A stretch of DNA of 64,000 nucleotides from Chloroflexota bacterium. Lineage in GTDB: Bacteria > Chloroflexota > Dehalococcoidia > Lucifugimonadales > UBA3495. Positions 41,921 through 50,477 of the stretch are shown one piece after another; position 1 is the first letter of the stretch; the number at the start of each line of letters is the position of its first letter. The notes beneath the pieces were generated by a model. It saw only the letters and a list, made by a program, of their open reading frames with translations. It made no database searches and was not told the origin of the DNA. The stretch is from NCBI GenBank assembly GCA_028875055.1, contig JAPPGG010000014.1:134722-198721 (forward strand), given 5' to 3'. A program made the position numbers and the translations under genes.

Positions 41921-43849
41921 CTACCTGGAAACCAGCCACCAGAAGATGGCCAGCCCGATCAGTCCCAGGGCCATGACCAGAACGTAGCTGTAAACGTAAC
42001 CGGTCACGTGATATTTGAGCTTCTCGCCCAGACCCCTGGTAATGTCACCGGGGCCATTGATTCCCACATCGTTCACCAGGGCACGATCAAACCAGGCCAC
42101 GAACCGCGAAAGCGACAGCACCACCCGGTCAATAGTCCACTGGTAAAGCTCGTCAACATAGTACCTGCCTTCGGCAATCTTCAGCGGCAGGGCAAATGTG
42201 CGACGCGCCCCTTCAAGGTTCACGCTCTTTCTCGCGTAGGCCAGGTACCCGTAGATAAAGGCCCCTACAGCCAGGACAGTAGAAACCGCCGCCAGCCAGA
42301 CTACGAACTCCAGCCCATGACCCTTTTCGTAGATGATGAAGTAGCCAATGCCGTCGAAAGCGCCGGGCCAGTTAAGGGCCGCCAGGCCGAAAAAGACGGC
42401 AAACACTGCCAGGAGTCCCATGGTGATGGACATCGTGGGTGGAGCGTCGTGGACGTGCTCAAAATGCTCCGCGAACTTTCCGTAAAACACCACGAACATT
42501 GCCCGGGCCATGTACAGCGCGCTGAGGAATGCCGTCAACAGGGTCAATACAATGAACACCGGATTCAGGTGATCATTAACGGCAATGAGAATCTCGTCCT
42601 TGCTCCAGAAACCCGCCAGTATTGGAATGCCGCCCAACGACAGGGCGCCAATGGAGAAAAGAATGGCGGTAACCGGCATCACCTTGCGCAGCCCGCCCAT
42701 CCTCCGGACATCCAGCTCTTCCGTGCTGTGCATAACGCTGCCTGCCCCCAGGAACAGCAGGGCCTTGGCGAACCCATGGGCCAGCAGGTGGAAAATTGCG
42801 GCAGTGTAGCCGGCCGCCCCCAGGGACAGCATCATCAGCCCCAGGTGACTGATGGTGGAATAAGCCAGAATACGCTTGAGGTCCGTAGCTACCAGCGCAA
42901 TAGTCGCGGCGCCCAGAGCGGTTATCAGACCGATTGTGGCGACCACCAGCATGGCAGTGTCTGAAGCGCTGAAAATCGGAAACGCCCGCGCCACCAGGTA
43001 AACACCGGCAGCCACCATCGTTGCGGCGTGAATCAGCGCGCTTACGGGCGTCGGACCTTCCATGGCATCGGGCAGCCAGACGTGGAAGGGGAACTGGGCA
43101 GACTTGCCCATGGCTCCCAGGAATAGCAACAGCGCAGAGAAGGTAACTACTCCGTCGCTTAGCTCGCCGCCCGCCACGGCCGCAAAGGTCTCGGACATGC
43201 TGAAACTGCCAACGTGACTCCACAGGAGCAGAATGCCCACCAGCAGTCCCACATCTCCGATTCTAGTGACTATGAACGCCTTTTTGGCGGCTTCCCTGGG
43301 CTCAGGACGTTCGTGCCAGAAGCCGATCAGCAAGTATGAACACAGGCCCACCAGCTCCCACGCCACGTAGAGCAACAGGAAGTTGTCGGCCAGGACCAGG
43401 GTGAGCATCGAGGCAATAAACAGGGCGTGAAAGGCATAGTACCAATCAATGCGGGGGTCGCCATGCATATAGCCGAGGGAGTAAATCTGGACCATCAGCG
43501 CCACGAAAGTGGCCAGCCCCAGCATGGACACCGTTAACGGGTCGATGGTTATTCCCCAGGCGATTTCTATTCGGTCGAAACCACTGGTATCCGCCCCGGG
43601 TATGCCGGCCTCAAACCAGGTAATCTGGAAATTGCAGGTGAGGGCCTTCGTACCCACACCTGTGGCGCACCCTTCGGTCTCCGGGGTGGCGGAGAGAAAA
43701 CCTGCAAACACTACCCAGAAAATTGCAAATCCGGCCAGGATGGCCAGGATAGCCAGCGGGGATCCCTTTCCGGGGAGCCGTTTCCCGAAGAGGATTATCA
43801 GAGGCACAACCGCGAAACTGATGACCGGAATCAGCCAGGCCCAAACCAT
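41921..43849 (-). CDS. nuoL: NADH-quinone oxidoreductase subunit L
   Basis: 642 residues, the longest pumping subunit, with a C-terminal extension that forms the lateral helix in known complexes. Hallmarks: YVAWELVGLCSYLLIGFW (helix-5 Glu), AQFPFHVWLPDAMEGPTPVSA, ATMVAAGVYLVARAFP and YSTISHLGLMMLSLG. The ATG start at 43849 (MVWAWLIPVIS) gives a conventional first helix. It follows nuoK after 75 bases. Confidence 0.96.
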   Translation of the reverse strand: MVWAWLIPVISFAVVPLIILFGKRLPGKGSPLAILAILAGFAIFWVVFAGFLSATPETEGCATGVGTKALTCNFQITWFEAGIPGADTSGFDRIEIAWGITIDPLTVSMLGLATFVALMVQIYSLGYMHGDPRIDWYYAFHALFIASMLTLVLADNFLLLYVAWELVGLCSYLLIGFWHERPEPREAAKKAFIVTRIGDVGLLVGILLLWSHVGSFSMSETFAAVAGGELSDGVVTFSALLLFLGAMGKSAQFPFHVWLPDAMEGPTPVSALIHAATMVAAGVYLVARAFPIFSASDTAMLVVATIGLITALGAATIALVATDLKRILAYSTISHLGLMMLSLGAAGYTAAIFHLLAHGFAKALLFLGAGSVMHSTEELDVRRMGGLRKVMPVTAILFSIGALSLGGIPILAGFWSKDEILIAVNDHLNPVFIVLTLLTAFLSALYMARAMFVVFYGKFAEHFEHVHDAPPTMSITMGLLAVFAVFFGLAALNWPGAFDGIGYFIIYEKGHGLEFVVWLAAVSTVLAVGAFIYGYLAYARKSVNLEGARRTFALPLKIAEGRYYVDELYQWTIDRVVLSLSRFVAWFDRALVNDVGINGPGDITRGLGEKLKYHVTGYVYSYVLVMALGLIGLAIFWWLVSR

Positions 43850-43924
43850 ATCAGGATTGGTCCTCCCTGACCGTATTCATCACATCGGGGGAAATCGTTC
43901 CGTGGATTGTCAAATTGGACAGCC

Positions 43925-44245
43925 TTACCATTTCATCAAGTTGATCTCGTCCACGTTGACTGTGGACCGATTCCGGTACATTCTCAAAATAATCGCCATC
44001 CCCAGGCCCACCTCGGCGGCCGCCACCGTAATTATGAAAATGGCGATAATATGTCCGTCAAAGTTGGCCCACCGCCCCGTCCCTTCCAGGTGCGATGCTG
44101 CCGCAATCAGGTTGATGTTGACGGCATTGAGCATCAACTCGATGGACATCACAATCAGGACCGCGCTGCGCCGTGCCATTACGCCATAGATTCCTATGGC
44201 AAACAGCGCTGCGCTCAATAGCTGGAATGCTACCAGGGGGACCAT
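43925..44245 (-). CDS. nuoK: NADH-quinone oxidoreductase subunit K
   Basis: 106 residues and three helices. The conserved membrane Glu residues are in MSIELMLNAVNINLI and TVAAAEVGLGMAIIL, both needed for proton transfer in NuoK/ND4L. The C-terminus RSTVNVDEINLMKW is typical. It starts 2 bases after the nuoJ stop, so translation is coupled. Confidence 0.96.
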   Translation of the reverse strand: MVPLVAFQLLSAALFAIGIYGVMARRSAVLIVMSIELMLNAVNINLIAAASHLEGTGRWANFDGHIIAIFIITVAAAEVGLGMAIILRMYRNRSTVNVDEINLMKW

Positions 44246-44247
44246 AG

Positions 44248-44736
44248 CTACCGGTTATCCTCCCCCGTGCGGGCGATGATGATCGCGCCAATCAACGCTA
44301 CCAGCAATACCAGTGACGCCACTTCAAAGGGTATTGCCCAGGTAGTAAAGAGGGAATTCGCCAAGTCCGCGAAGGCCGGGCTGTTGGGAGTTGTCTGGGA
44401 AAGGTTGTTGTCCAGAAATGCCGCGCCCAGTACCACCCCCACCGCAGCGGCCGCCACGGCGGCCAGGGGCCACTGCTTGTTATCGGAGATATAGGGGTAC
44501 TCGGCAGTGCGGGTGAGCATTATGGCGAAAATCAGCACTATGATGATGGCGCCGCCATAAATCAGGACCTGCACCAGCGCCAGGAATTCGGCAAACAGAA
44601 TCAGGTACAGCCCGGCGACGGCAACCAGCGAGACCAGCAGGAACAGGGCGGCGTGGACTACGTTGCGGGTAACCACCACGCCCAGGCCTCCGCCCAGCGT
44701 GAAAATTGCCAATATGATGAAGAGGAACCAGGACAC
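44248..44736 (-). CDS. nuoJ: NADH-quinone oxidoreductase subunit J
   Basis: About 162 residues and five helices: FLFIILAIFTLGGGLGVVV, NVVHAALFLLVSLVAVAGLY and LALVQVLIYGGAIIIVLIF are the NuoJ/ND6 hallmarks. I use the GTG at 44736 because GGGGG lies about 9 bases upstream and the first helix starts at once. The open frame extends 34 codons further without homology. A 459-base gap separates it from nuoI, unlike the tight spacing elsewhere in this operon. Confidence 0.9.
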   Translation of the reverse strand: MSWFLFIILAIFTLGGGLGVVVTRNVVHAALFLLVSLVAVAGLYLILFAEFLALVQVLIYGGAIIIVLIFAIMLTRTAEYPYISDNKQWPLAAVAAAAVGVVLGAAFLDNNLSQTTPNSPAFADLANSLFTTWAIPFEVASLVLLVALIGAIIIARTGEDNR

Positions 44737-45195
44737 GTCTATCGGCCCCCGCTTGAACGGCGCGGGGCAGAATCTATGCTCATATGAATGAATGCCATCA
44801 AGTGTATTGGAAACTCGAGTGTGACCCGACTGAATCACGGTGCGGCCGTCCGCCGACCCGGTGTTCAGTGAAATAACCTGATTGCGCGCTTGAGAAAACC
44901 CTCTTTCCTTCCAGGCATTTAAGGCAAATCACCGACCGATGCCAGCAGCACACAGGTGGCGGAACCCCAGCCCAGGGAGTGCGCCTTTACCGTCTCCCTT
45001 GCAAGGCCCCCACCTCGCGGGGGCTTAATCCCCCGCTTCTTCAGATAACCGTCAGTGCTTCGCTGGCAGGTACAGTAAGCCTGGCGCCTGCCCTACCATT
45101 TCAGATTACGCTCGTCCTCTCGCCTGGGGATATCTCTTACCTCTGCGGTTCCTTCCTGGACGGGCCGGATTTCCGGCAACAGTCGGGCAGCCGGG
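44737..45195. other. Unusually long gap inside the nuo operon (nuoI-nuoJ)
   Basis: No convincing ORF. On the minus strand it contains two GC-rich inverted repeats, GCCCCC/GGGGGC at 45006-45024 and AGGGAG/CTCCCT at about 44973-44999, neither followed by a clear T run. It could be an RNA-processing or attenuation site or a remnant of an insertion. Confidence 0.45.
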
Positions 45196-45759
45196 CTAGT
45201 CCCCTTCCTGGGCTGCGGCAGCAGGTTCCTCGCTTTCCGCCGCGGCGGCCTTGGCAGCATCCTCTGCCTCTTTCTTTGCCTTGGCCAGAACGGTGGGCGG
45301 AATCCAGGCCGTCTCCCGCTGGTACTTCTTGCCGATATCCAGCAGGGCGGGAAGGTCAACCCTGTCCCCGTTTCGTTCGTAAGTGCTCATTTCGTGCTCA
45401 TGGCTCATCACAATGGCATCGAAATTGCACAGCTCCACGCAAATCCCGCAAAGTATACAACGGTTAAGGTTAATTTCGAAGTAGTCAACTATCTTTCGCC
45501 GGTGGCTCTTTCCCTCCTCATTCAGAGGGTTGTCCATCATGCTGGCCGACATGCACTGCGTCGGGCAGTTGCGTATGCAGACCATGCAGCCCGTACAGAA
45601 GGGTTCATCCACGTCATTGTCCCAGGTCAGCGCGGGAAATCCCATAAACCTGGGCTGAACCGGCGTGGGCTGTTTCGGATACTCGCGGGTAACTGGCTTC
45701 TTCAGCCCCTGGAACGTGGATGCCAGGGTCAACATCATACCCTTTACGCTGTTCAGCAT
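45196..45759 (-). CDS. nuoI: NADH-quinone oxidoreductase subunit I (2x 4Fe-4S)
   Basis: 187 residues. Two ferredoxin-type clusters: Cys55, 58, 61, 65 (CTGCMVCIRNCP) and Cys101, 104, 107, 111 (CILCGICVELCN), giving N6a and N6b. The spacing is normal, although Asn follows the last Cys in place of the usual Pro. It carries electrons toward NuoB. The C-terminal 40 residues are Ala/Glu-rich (AAAAESEEPAAAA) and likely disordered. It follows nuoH by 20 bases. Confidence 0.95.
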   Translation of the reverse strand: MLNSVKGMMLTLASTFQGLKKPVTREYPKQPTPVQPRFMGFPALTWDNDVDEPFCTGCMVCIRNCPTQCMSASMMDNPLNEEGKSHRRKIVDYFEINLNRCILCGICVELCNFDAIVMSHEHEMSTYERNGDRVDLPALLDIGKKYQRETAWIPPTVLAKAKKEAEDAAKAAAAESEEPAAAAQEGD

Positions 45760-45779
45760 ATCCTAACTCCTGGCTCGCG

Positions 45780-46979
45780 CTATCCGGTCTGACGGGAGGC
45801 TTGCCGCTGCGCCGCCTGGGCAGCCTGCCGCGCCTTGACTTCCGCTATCCTGCGGGCCGGCTCCATCATCTTCCGATAGACAATGTAGCCCACAACCACA
45901 ATGCCGGTCAACGACATCAGGGTAAGGGTCCAGGCGGGCCAATCGTAAAATAGATAGACCGCCGTAATGACAATTGCATAAAAAGACAGGGGTACCATTG
46001 CCTTCCAGGCAAAGGCCATCAACTGGTCAATACGCAACCTGGGGAAGGTGCCTCGTATCCAGAACACCACCAGGATTACCGCATAGACCTTGATCAGGAA
46101 CCAGACCAGGTGCAGCAGCGGCCCCAGCCAGGCAACATCCGGCAGGGAAGGCAGCCACGACAGGGCAGCCGCGCCCCAGGGCCACGACCATCCCCCCAGG
46201 AAGAGCAATACAACCAGCGCCGCTATGGCAAAGGTGTTGATGTACTCCGCCAGGAAGAAAACCGACCAGTGCGCGCCGCTGTATTCCACGAAGGGGCCGC
46301 CCACCACCTCGGACTCGGCGTGGTAGATGTCGAAGGGGGTCCTGCCGACTTCGGCAAGGCCGGCTATGAAGAATACCACCATGCCCAGGGGGAGCAATGC
46401 CGCGTATGGTATCTGCTGCTGGCTGGCAACTATCACCCTTAAATCCAGGGACTGGGCCAGCATTCCCACCGCCACTACCACCATGATGACGGGAATCTCG
46501 TAGCTGATGAGCTGGGCCGCCGAACGCAGGCCCCCCAGTACGCCATACTTGTTGGCCGATCCCCACCCTGCCAGCACCAGGCCTAGAATTCCCACTACGG
46601 CGAAGGCCGTAATGTAGAAGAGACCCAGTTCCAGGTTTCGCAGTACCAGGCCTTCCGCGGCGGGAATGGTAACCCAGATCATGAATGCGGACAGGACTAC
46701 GATCACGGGCGCCGCCCAGAAAATGGCCCGGTCCGACGAGGTAGGGATAATGTCCTCTTTCAGGATGAGCTTGACGGCGTCTGCCACGGGCTGCATCAGG
46801 CCGAAAAGCCCGGTCCGCGTGGGACCCAACCGCAATTGAAGACGACCCAGGGCCTTCCGCTCCAGCCAGGTCAGCGACAAGACCACCACCGACAGCCCGG
46901 TAAACATGGCGAGCAGGGCCACCACCATCCAGGCTACTTCAAGGAGCGTTACCGCCAGGAAAGGCGCGGCAATAGTCAC
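45780..46979 (-). CDS. nuoH: NADH-quinone oxidoreductase subunit H
   Basis: 399 residues, eight helices. WLERKALGRLQLRLGPTRTG and GLFGLMQPVADAVKLILKED form the quinone-site loop, AEVGRTPFDIYHAESEVVGG holds the conserved acidic cluster, and YTRGTFPRLRIDQL-like RGTFPRLRIDQLM ends the core. The GTG start at 46979 shares its G with the nuoD TAG stop (TAGTG), so the two are coupled. A Gln/Ala/Arg-rich tail follows the last helix. NuoH links quinone reduction to proton movement. Confidence 0.95.
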   Translation of the reverse strand: MTIAAPFLAVTLLEVAWMVVALLAMFTGLSVVVLSLTWLERKALGRLQLRLGPTRTGLFGLMQPVADAVKLILKEDIIPTSSDRAIFWAAPVIVVLSAFMIWVTIPAAEGLVLRNLELGLFYITAFAVVGILGLVLAGWGSANKYGVLGGLRSAAQLISYEIPVIMVVVAVGMLAQSLDLRVIVASQQQIPYAALLPLGMVVFFIAGLAEVGRTPFDIYHAESEVVGGPFVEYSGAHWSVFFLAEYINTFAIAALVVLLFLGGWSWPWGAAALSWLPSLPDVAWLGPLLHLVWFLIKVYAVILVVFWIRGTFPRLRIDQLMAFAWKAMVPLSFYAIVITAVYLFYDWPAWTLTLMSLTGIVVVGYIVYRKMMEPARRIAEVKARQAAQAAQRQASRQTG

Positions 46980-48121
46980 TACCGGTCCACCTCCCCCAGC
47001 ACAATGTCCAGGGACCCCAGGATTACCACCGAGTCGGCAATCCAGGATTCGCACAGCAGCCGCTTTATGGCCGACAAATTGCAGAAAGACGGCGGCCGTA
47101 CCTTCAGCCGGTATGGCCTGTCCGTTCCGTTGCTGACCAGGTGGACAGCTATCTCGCCGCGGGGGTTCTCCGCCCGCACGTAAACCTCGCCTGCAGGGGG
47201 CCGAATCAACCGCCGGCCCAGGGAGGAGACCACTTCGCCCTCGGGAATCTGTTCCAGCGCCTGTTCGATGATCTTCAGGGATTCGTACATTTCCTGGACC
47301 CGCACCCAGTGCCGGTCCCAGCAGTCGCCATCCAGCCCCACCGGGATATCAAAGTCAAAGCGGTCGTAAACCGAGTAGGGCTGAGCCTTACGGACGTCAT
47401 ACTCCACGCCGCAGCCGCGCAGGCACGGGCCGGTAAACCCGAAGTCAATGGCCTCTTCGGCGGAAATCGAGCCAACGTCCTTCAAGCGGGTCAGGAAAAT
47501 TTCGTTGAAGGTCAGAATACGGTCGCTCTCTTCCACGTCCTCCTTCAAAAGAGGAAGCAGATCGGCGATGAGTCGCTCAAAATTGTCCGGCAGGTCTTCC
47601 TTGACCCCCCCGATGCGGAAGTAGTTGTGCATCATCCGGGCGCCGGATATAGCCTCAAACAGGGACTGTATCCGTTCCCGCCCGCGAAAAGCGAACATGG
47701 TGGGGGTCATCGCCCCGGCGTCCAGGCCAATGGTTCCCACGTACAGCAGGTGGCTGGCGATGCGGTTCAATTCGCACAGGATAACCCGAACGTACTCGGC
47801 CCGCTCGGGAACTGCCAGTCCCATCAACTTCTCAACGGCCTGGCAGTACACAAGCTCATTGTTGAAATTGGCTACATAGTCCATCCGGTCAAACAGCGTA
47901 ATGATCTGGTGATACTGTTCGCCTTCACACAGTTTCTCCGAGCCGCGATGCAGGTAGCCAATGTGCGGCTCTACATCGACAATCTTCTCCCCATCGACCC
48001 ACAGCACCATGCGGAACACCCCGTGGGTAGAGGGGTGCTGTGGTCCCATGTTGAGAAGCATCTCAACGGGTTCGGCATTCATTTGTGCCTGGGCAGCCAG
48101 GCCTGTCCGGTTTTCCGCCAT
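46979..48121 (-). CDS. nuoD: NADH-quinone oxidoreductase subunit D (49 kDa)
   Basis: 380 residues. GPQHPSTHGVFRM is the quinone-site loop (conserved His), HRGSEKLCE and FDRMDYVANFNNE follow, and the end carries PPSFCNLSAIKRLL, WIADSVVILGSLDIVLGEVDR. It derives from the Ni-Fe hydrogenase large subunit and forms the quinone pocket with NuoB. NuoC and NuoD are separate genes. It is preceded, unusually, by two HicB-like ORFs. Confidence 0.96.
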   Translation of the reverse strand: MAENRTGLAAQAQMNAEPVEMLLNMGPQHPSTHGVFRMVLWVDGEKIVDVEPHIGYLHRGSEKLCEGEQYHQIITLFDRMDYVANFNNELVYCQAVEKLMGLAVPERAEYVRVILCELNRIASHLLYVGTIGLDAGAMTPTMFAFRGRERIQSLFEAISGARMMHNYFRIGGVKEDLPDNFERLIADLLPLLKEDVEESDRILTFNEIFLTRLKDVGSISAEEAIDFGFTGPCLRGCGVEYDVRKAQPYSVYDRFDFDIPVGLDGDCWDRHWVRVQEMYESLKIIEQALEQIPEGEVVSSLGRRLIRPPAGEVYVRAENPRGEIAVHLVSNGTDRPYRLKVRPPSFCNLSAIKRLLCESWIADSVVILGSLDIVLGEVDR

Positions 48122-48160
48122 CTTGTTTTCAGTCAGCCGCTCTTTGCCGGTTCCTTGGGA

Positions 48161-48430
48161 CTAGAGAAACTCGATCCGGGGTTCTTTGGGGGGAGTGACC
48201 AGGCTGCTCATCCACACCTCATCGTCATCGTAAAAGCCCGCATCAATCAAAACGTCATCCAGTATTCCCAGTTCCTCGCAGTCTTCCAGGTAAGCCGAAA
48301 TTTCGCTCCTGAGGGCGCTTCGGGCCTCGTCCGCCGTGTCGCCAAACCCCGTTATCACCAGTTCGGGACAATAGGCCATGTAGTGGCCGCCCTCACGGGT
48401 CTCTTCAATCTGATAAACAATCTTGTCCAC
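48161..48430 (-). CDS. HicB-like small protein, second of two in the nuo operon
   Basis: 89 residues. The sequence fits the HicB_lk/UPF0150 partial RNase H-like fold: YQIEETREGGHYMAYCPELVI, then GDTADEARSALRSEISAYLE as the family helix. No DNA-binding C-terminal domain is present (the end is DDDEVWMSSLVTPPKEP). In toxin-antitoxin pairs HicB neutralises the mRNA-degrading HicA, but no HicA-like ORF is next to it. It lies 39 bases before nuoD in the same direction. It may be an orphan antitoxin or a reused ligand-binding domain. Confidence 0.75.
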   Translation of the reverse strand: MDKIVYQIEETREGGHYMAYCPELVITGFGDTADEARSALRSEISAYLEDCEELGILDDVLIDAGFYDDDEVWMSSLVTPPKEPRIEFL

Positions 48431-48484
48431 TAGGTCACGCCGGGAAGCATTCTGCCAGGCAAAGACTCCATCTTCTTTCCTGTT

Positions 48485-48730
48485 CTATTCGACGAATTCC
48501 AGCTGCAGCTCGGTATCCTCTTCAACCCCTGGAAAACCGGCGCTGGCCAGCGCTTCCCCGAGAATGCTCTTTGCATCCTGCACTTCAATCCAGTACCGCA
48601 CCTGGTTTATCAACTCGTCCTGGGCGGCCTCGATTGTTTCTCCTTCACCCTCCAGACCCAGCGCTTCTATCGCAGCAAAATACCTGCCGTCCTGCCACAC
48701 AACCCTGGCTGTCAGGACGGTTGGTTCCAT
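48485..48730 (-). CDS. HicB-like small protein, first of two in the nuo operon
   Basis: 81 residues from the ATG at 48730, four bases after the nuoC stop. It has a beta-strand start LTARVVWQDGRYFAAIEALG, then GETIEAAQDELINQVRYWIE as the HicB-type helix, and an acidic C-terminus. It is more diverged from HicB than the next ORF but shares the strand-strand-helix plan and the ASAGF-type end (the other has DAGF), suggesting tandem duplication and divergence. No toxin partner is present. Tight coupling to nuoC suggests expression with complex I. Confidence 0.65.
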   Translation of the reverse strand: MEPTVLTARVVWQDGRYFAAIEALGLEGEGETIEAAQDELINQVRYWIEVQDAKSILGEALASAGFPGVEEDTELQLEFVE

Positions 48731-48734
48731 TGAC

Positions 48735-49265
48735 CTAGAACTCCCGGTACTCGTAGAACGGGTAGCTCTTGCGGCCCGGGTGGCCGCCGAATCCTTCATA
48801 CAGCAGCAGGGGTGACGGGTCCGGATTACCCTCAAAGGTCACGCCAAACAGGTCGCTTGCCTCCCGCTCGTACCACTCTGCGGCGGCCCACACCCCCGAA
48901 ACCGAAGGCAGCACCGGATTCTCATAGGGGACGCTGGTCTTAATTGCCAGCGTCTGCTCCCGCTCGAGCGAGTGCAGGAAATAGACCAGCTCGAAATGCT
49001 CCTCGTAATCAACGCAGGACAGGCAGTGGAGCATCTTGAGGTCGAGGGAGGAATCGGTCTTGGCCAACCGGCATACCTCTTCGATGCCAGCGGCTTCCAC
49101 GGTAATCTGGGGAAGGTCGGACAGGAGACCCCGTTCCGGGCTGAAGTCGCTGAACAACTCTGCCGCGGCCTCCAGGGTTCTAAGGCCGGTTTCAGTAAGA
49201 ACCGAATAGTCAGGCTGTTCGGGTTCAGCCTCAGCGTCGTGAGCGGCGTGGCGGTTAGCGGCCAC
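48735..49265 (-). CDS. nuoC: NADH-quinone oxidoreductase subunit C (30 kDa)
   Basis: 176 residues. The end carries the family signature [18 protein letters not shown] and [37 protein letters not shown] is the central block. It scaffolds the hydrophilic arm with NuoD. The first 30 residues ([11 protein letters not shown]) are polar and poorly conserved. It overlaps the nuoB end by 11 bases, so the two are coupled. Confidence 0.94.
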   Translation of the reverse strand: MAANRHAAHDAEAEPEQPDYSVLTETGLRTLEAAAELFSDFSPERGLLSDLPQITVEAAGIEEVCRLAKTDSSLDLKMLHCLSCVDYEEHFELVYFLHSLEREQTLAIKTSVPYENPVLPSVSGVWAAAEWYEREASDLFGVTFEGNPDPSPLLLYEGFGGHPGRKSYPFYEYREF

Positions 49266-49785
49266 TGTTTTTGGCGTCCTGCATAATTTTTTCCTGAAGC
49301 TTCAGGATACCAAACAACAGAGCTTCGGGACGGGGTGGGCAGCCCGGCACGTAGACGTCCACCGGGATAATGTGGTCAACTCCCATTACCACCGAGTAGG
49401 ACCGGTAGTAGGGACCGCCGTTGGTGGCGCAACTGCCCATGGCGATTACCCACTTGGGGTCGGGCATCTGTTCGTAGAGCAGCTTGATAGGTTCGGCCAT
49501 CTTCTTGACCACCGTGCCCGCCACAATCATCACATCCGACTGGCGGGGCGACGGCCAGGTGACGACCCCGAACCGGTCAAAGTCATGGTGGGCCATATAG
49601 GTGGAAATCATTTCGATGGCGCAGCAGGCCAGCCCGAAACTCAACATCCAGAGAGAGGACTTGCGGGCCATGCCGAAAAGCTGCTCGCTGGTGGTTGTAA
49701 CCACGCCTGGTACTTTCCCCGCCGTCGCCTGCGTCAGCAGACTGGGGGCAGGCTGATTCCCGGGTCCCAGGATTATTTCTGCCAT
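49255..49785 (-). CDS. nuoB: NADH-quinone oxidoreductase subunit B (N2 cluster)
   Basis: 176 residues. The four N2 ligands are Cys54 and Cys55 (GLACCAIEM), Cys119 (MGSCATNGG) and Cys149 (VPGCPPRPE). It passes electrons from the Fe-S chain to quinone. The start overlaps the nuoA end by 13 bases. An N-terminal extension of about 30 residues precedes the core, with SSLWMLSFG next to the cluster. Confidence 0.96.
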   Translation of the reverse strand: MAEIILGPGNQPAPSLLTQATAGKVPGVVTTTSEQLFGMARKSSLWMLSFGLACCAIEMISTYMAHHDFDRFGVVTWPSPRQSDVMIVAGTVVKKMAEPIKLLYEQMPDPKWVIAMGSCATNGGPYYRSYSVVMGVDHIIPVDVYVPGCPPRPEALLFGILKLQEKIMQDAKNSGR

Positions 49786-50165
49786 TCAAGGACCCCTTTC
49801 TTCCAGCCGTAGATTATGGCAAAGAACAGCACGCCCAGGAACAGCACCATGGCATAGAAGGGAATGGAATTACCCAGGTCCCGCTGTTCCAGGAAAATTA
49901 CCGCCCAAGGAAACAGGAACACCGCTTCCACGTCAAAAATGAGAAACAGGATGGCGAAAATGTAAAATCGCAGGTTGATGTTGGACCAGCTGAATCGCGC
50001 CGGCTCAATACCACATTCATAGGTGGACAGCTTGGTTGCGGAAGGTCTCCGGGAGGAGAGTATGCGGCTGGCGAAAAACATGCCACCGATGGCTACCAAT
50101 GCCACGATTCCGGAGAGGGCAACCATCGTCCAGTTGCTGGCATAGATGTTGGGGTCGAAAGGCAC
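49773..50165 (-). CDS. nuoA: NADH-quinone oxidoreductase subunit A
   Basis: 130 residues, three helices. [40 protein letters not shown]-type features are split here as [11 protein letters not shown] and [13 protein letters not shown], the hallmark ND3 loop and acidic helix. The start is GTG at 50165 ([12 protein letters not shown]), with a weak GGTAGG upstream. It is the first gene of the operon, about 40 bases after the predicted transcription start. Confidence 0.95.
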   Translation of the reverse strand: MPFDPNIYASNWTMVALSGIVALVAIGGMFFASRILSSRRPSATKLSTYECGIEPARFSWSNINLRFYIFAILFLIFDVEAVFLFPWAVIFLEQRDLGNSIPFYAMVLFLGVLFFAIIYGWKKGVLEWQK

Positions 50166-50477
50166 TTACCTACCGCCAGGTAACAAATTCACCGATTCAA
50201 AGCCGAACAGATAATATCACCGGGCCTGGGGGGTGTCAATTTGGCCGGACAATTACAATGGCCCTGGCCAATGGTAACAGTTCAGAGTTGATGAGTCACA
50301 GCAGCCAGGGACCCGCAATTTCGGCCCGCAAGCCGATACCGCTGATGGCATATGGGCATCTCACCCCTGCTTTTTCTCGCCATTACCACGGTCGCGGAGT
50401 GGAATCGATACGCCCAATTTAGATGCTTGCCAGAGCAGGCCTTTCCGGTCCCGACAGTGTGCCGGAGAATCAGTCTT
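50166..50477. other. Intergenic region upstream of nuoA
   Basis: 312 bases between the CinA-like fusion gene and nuoA. Apart from the nuo promoter at 50211-50239 I see no ORF or clear hairpin terminator. Confidence 0.5.
50211..50239 (-). promoter_or_regulatory. Sigma70-like promoter of the nuo operon
   Basis: On the minus strand: perfect TTGACA (50239 to 50234), 17-bp spacer, TATTAT (50216 to 50211). Predicted start near 50204, leaving a 40-base leader to the nuoA GTG. Confidence 0.6.
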
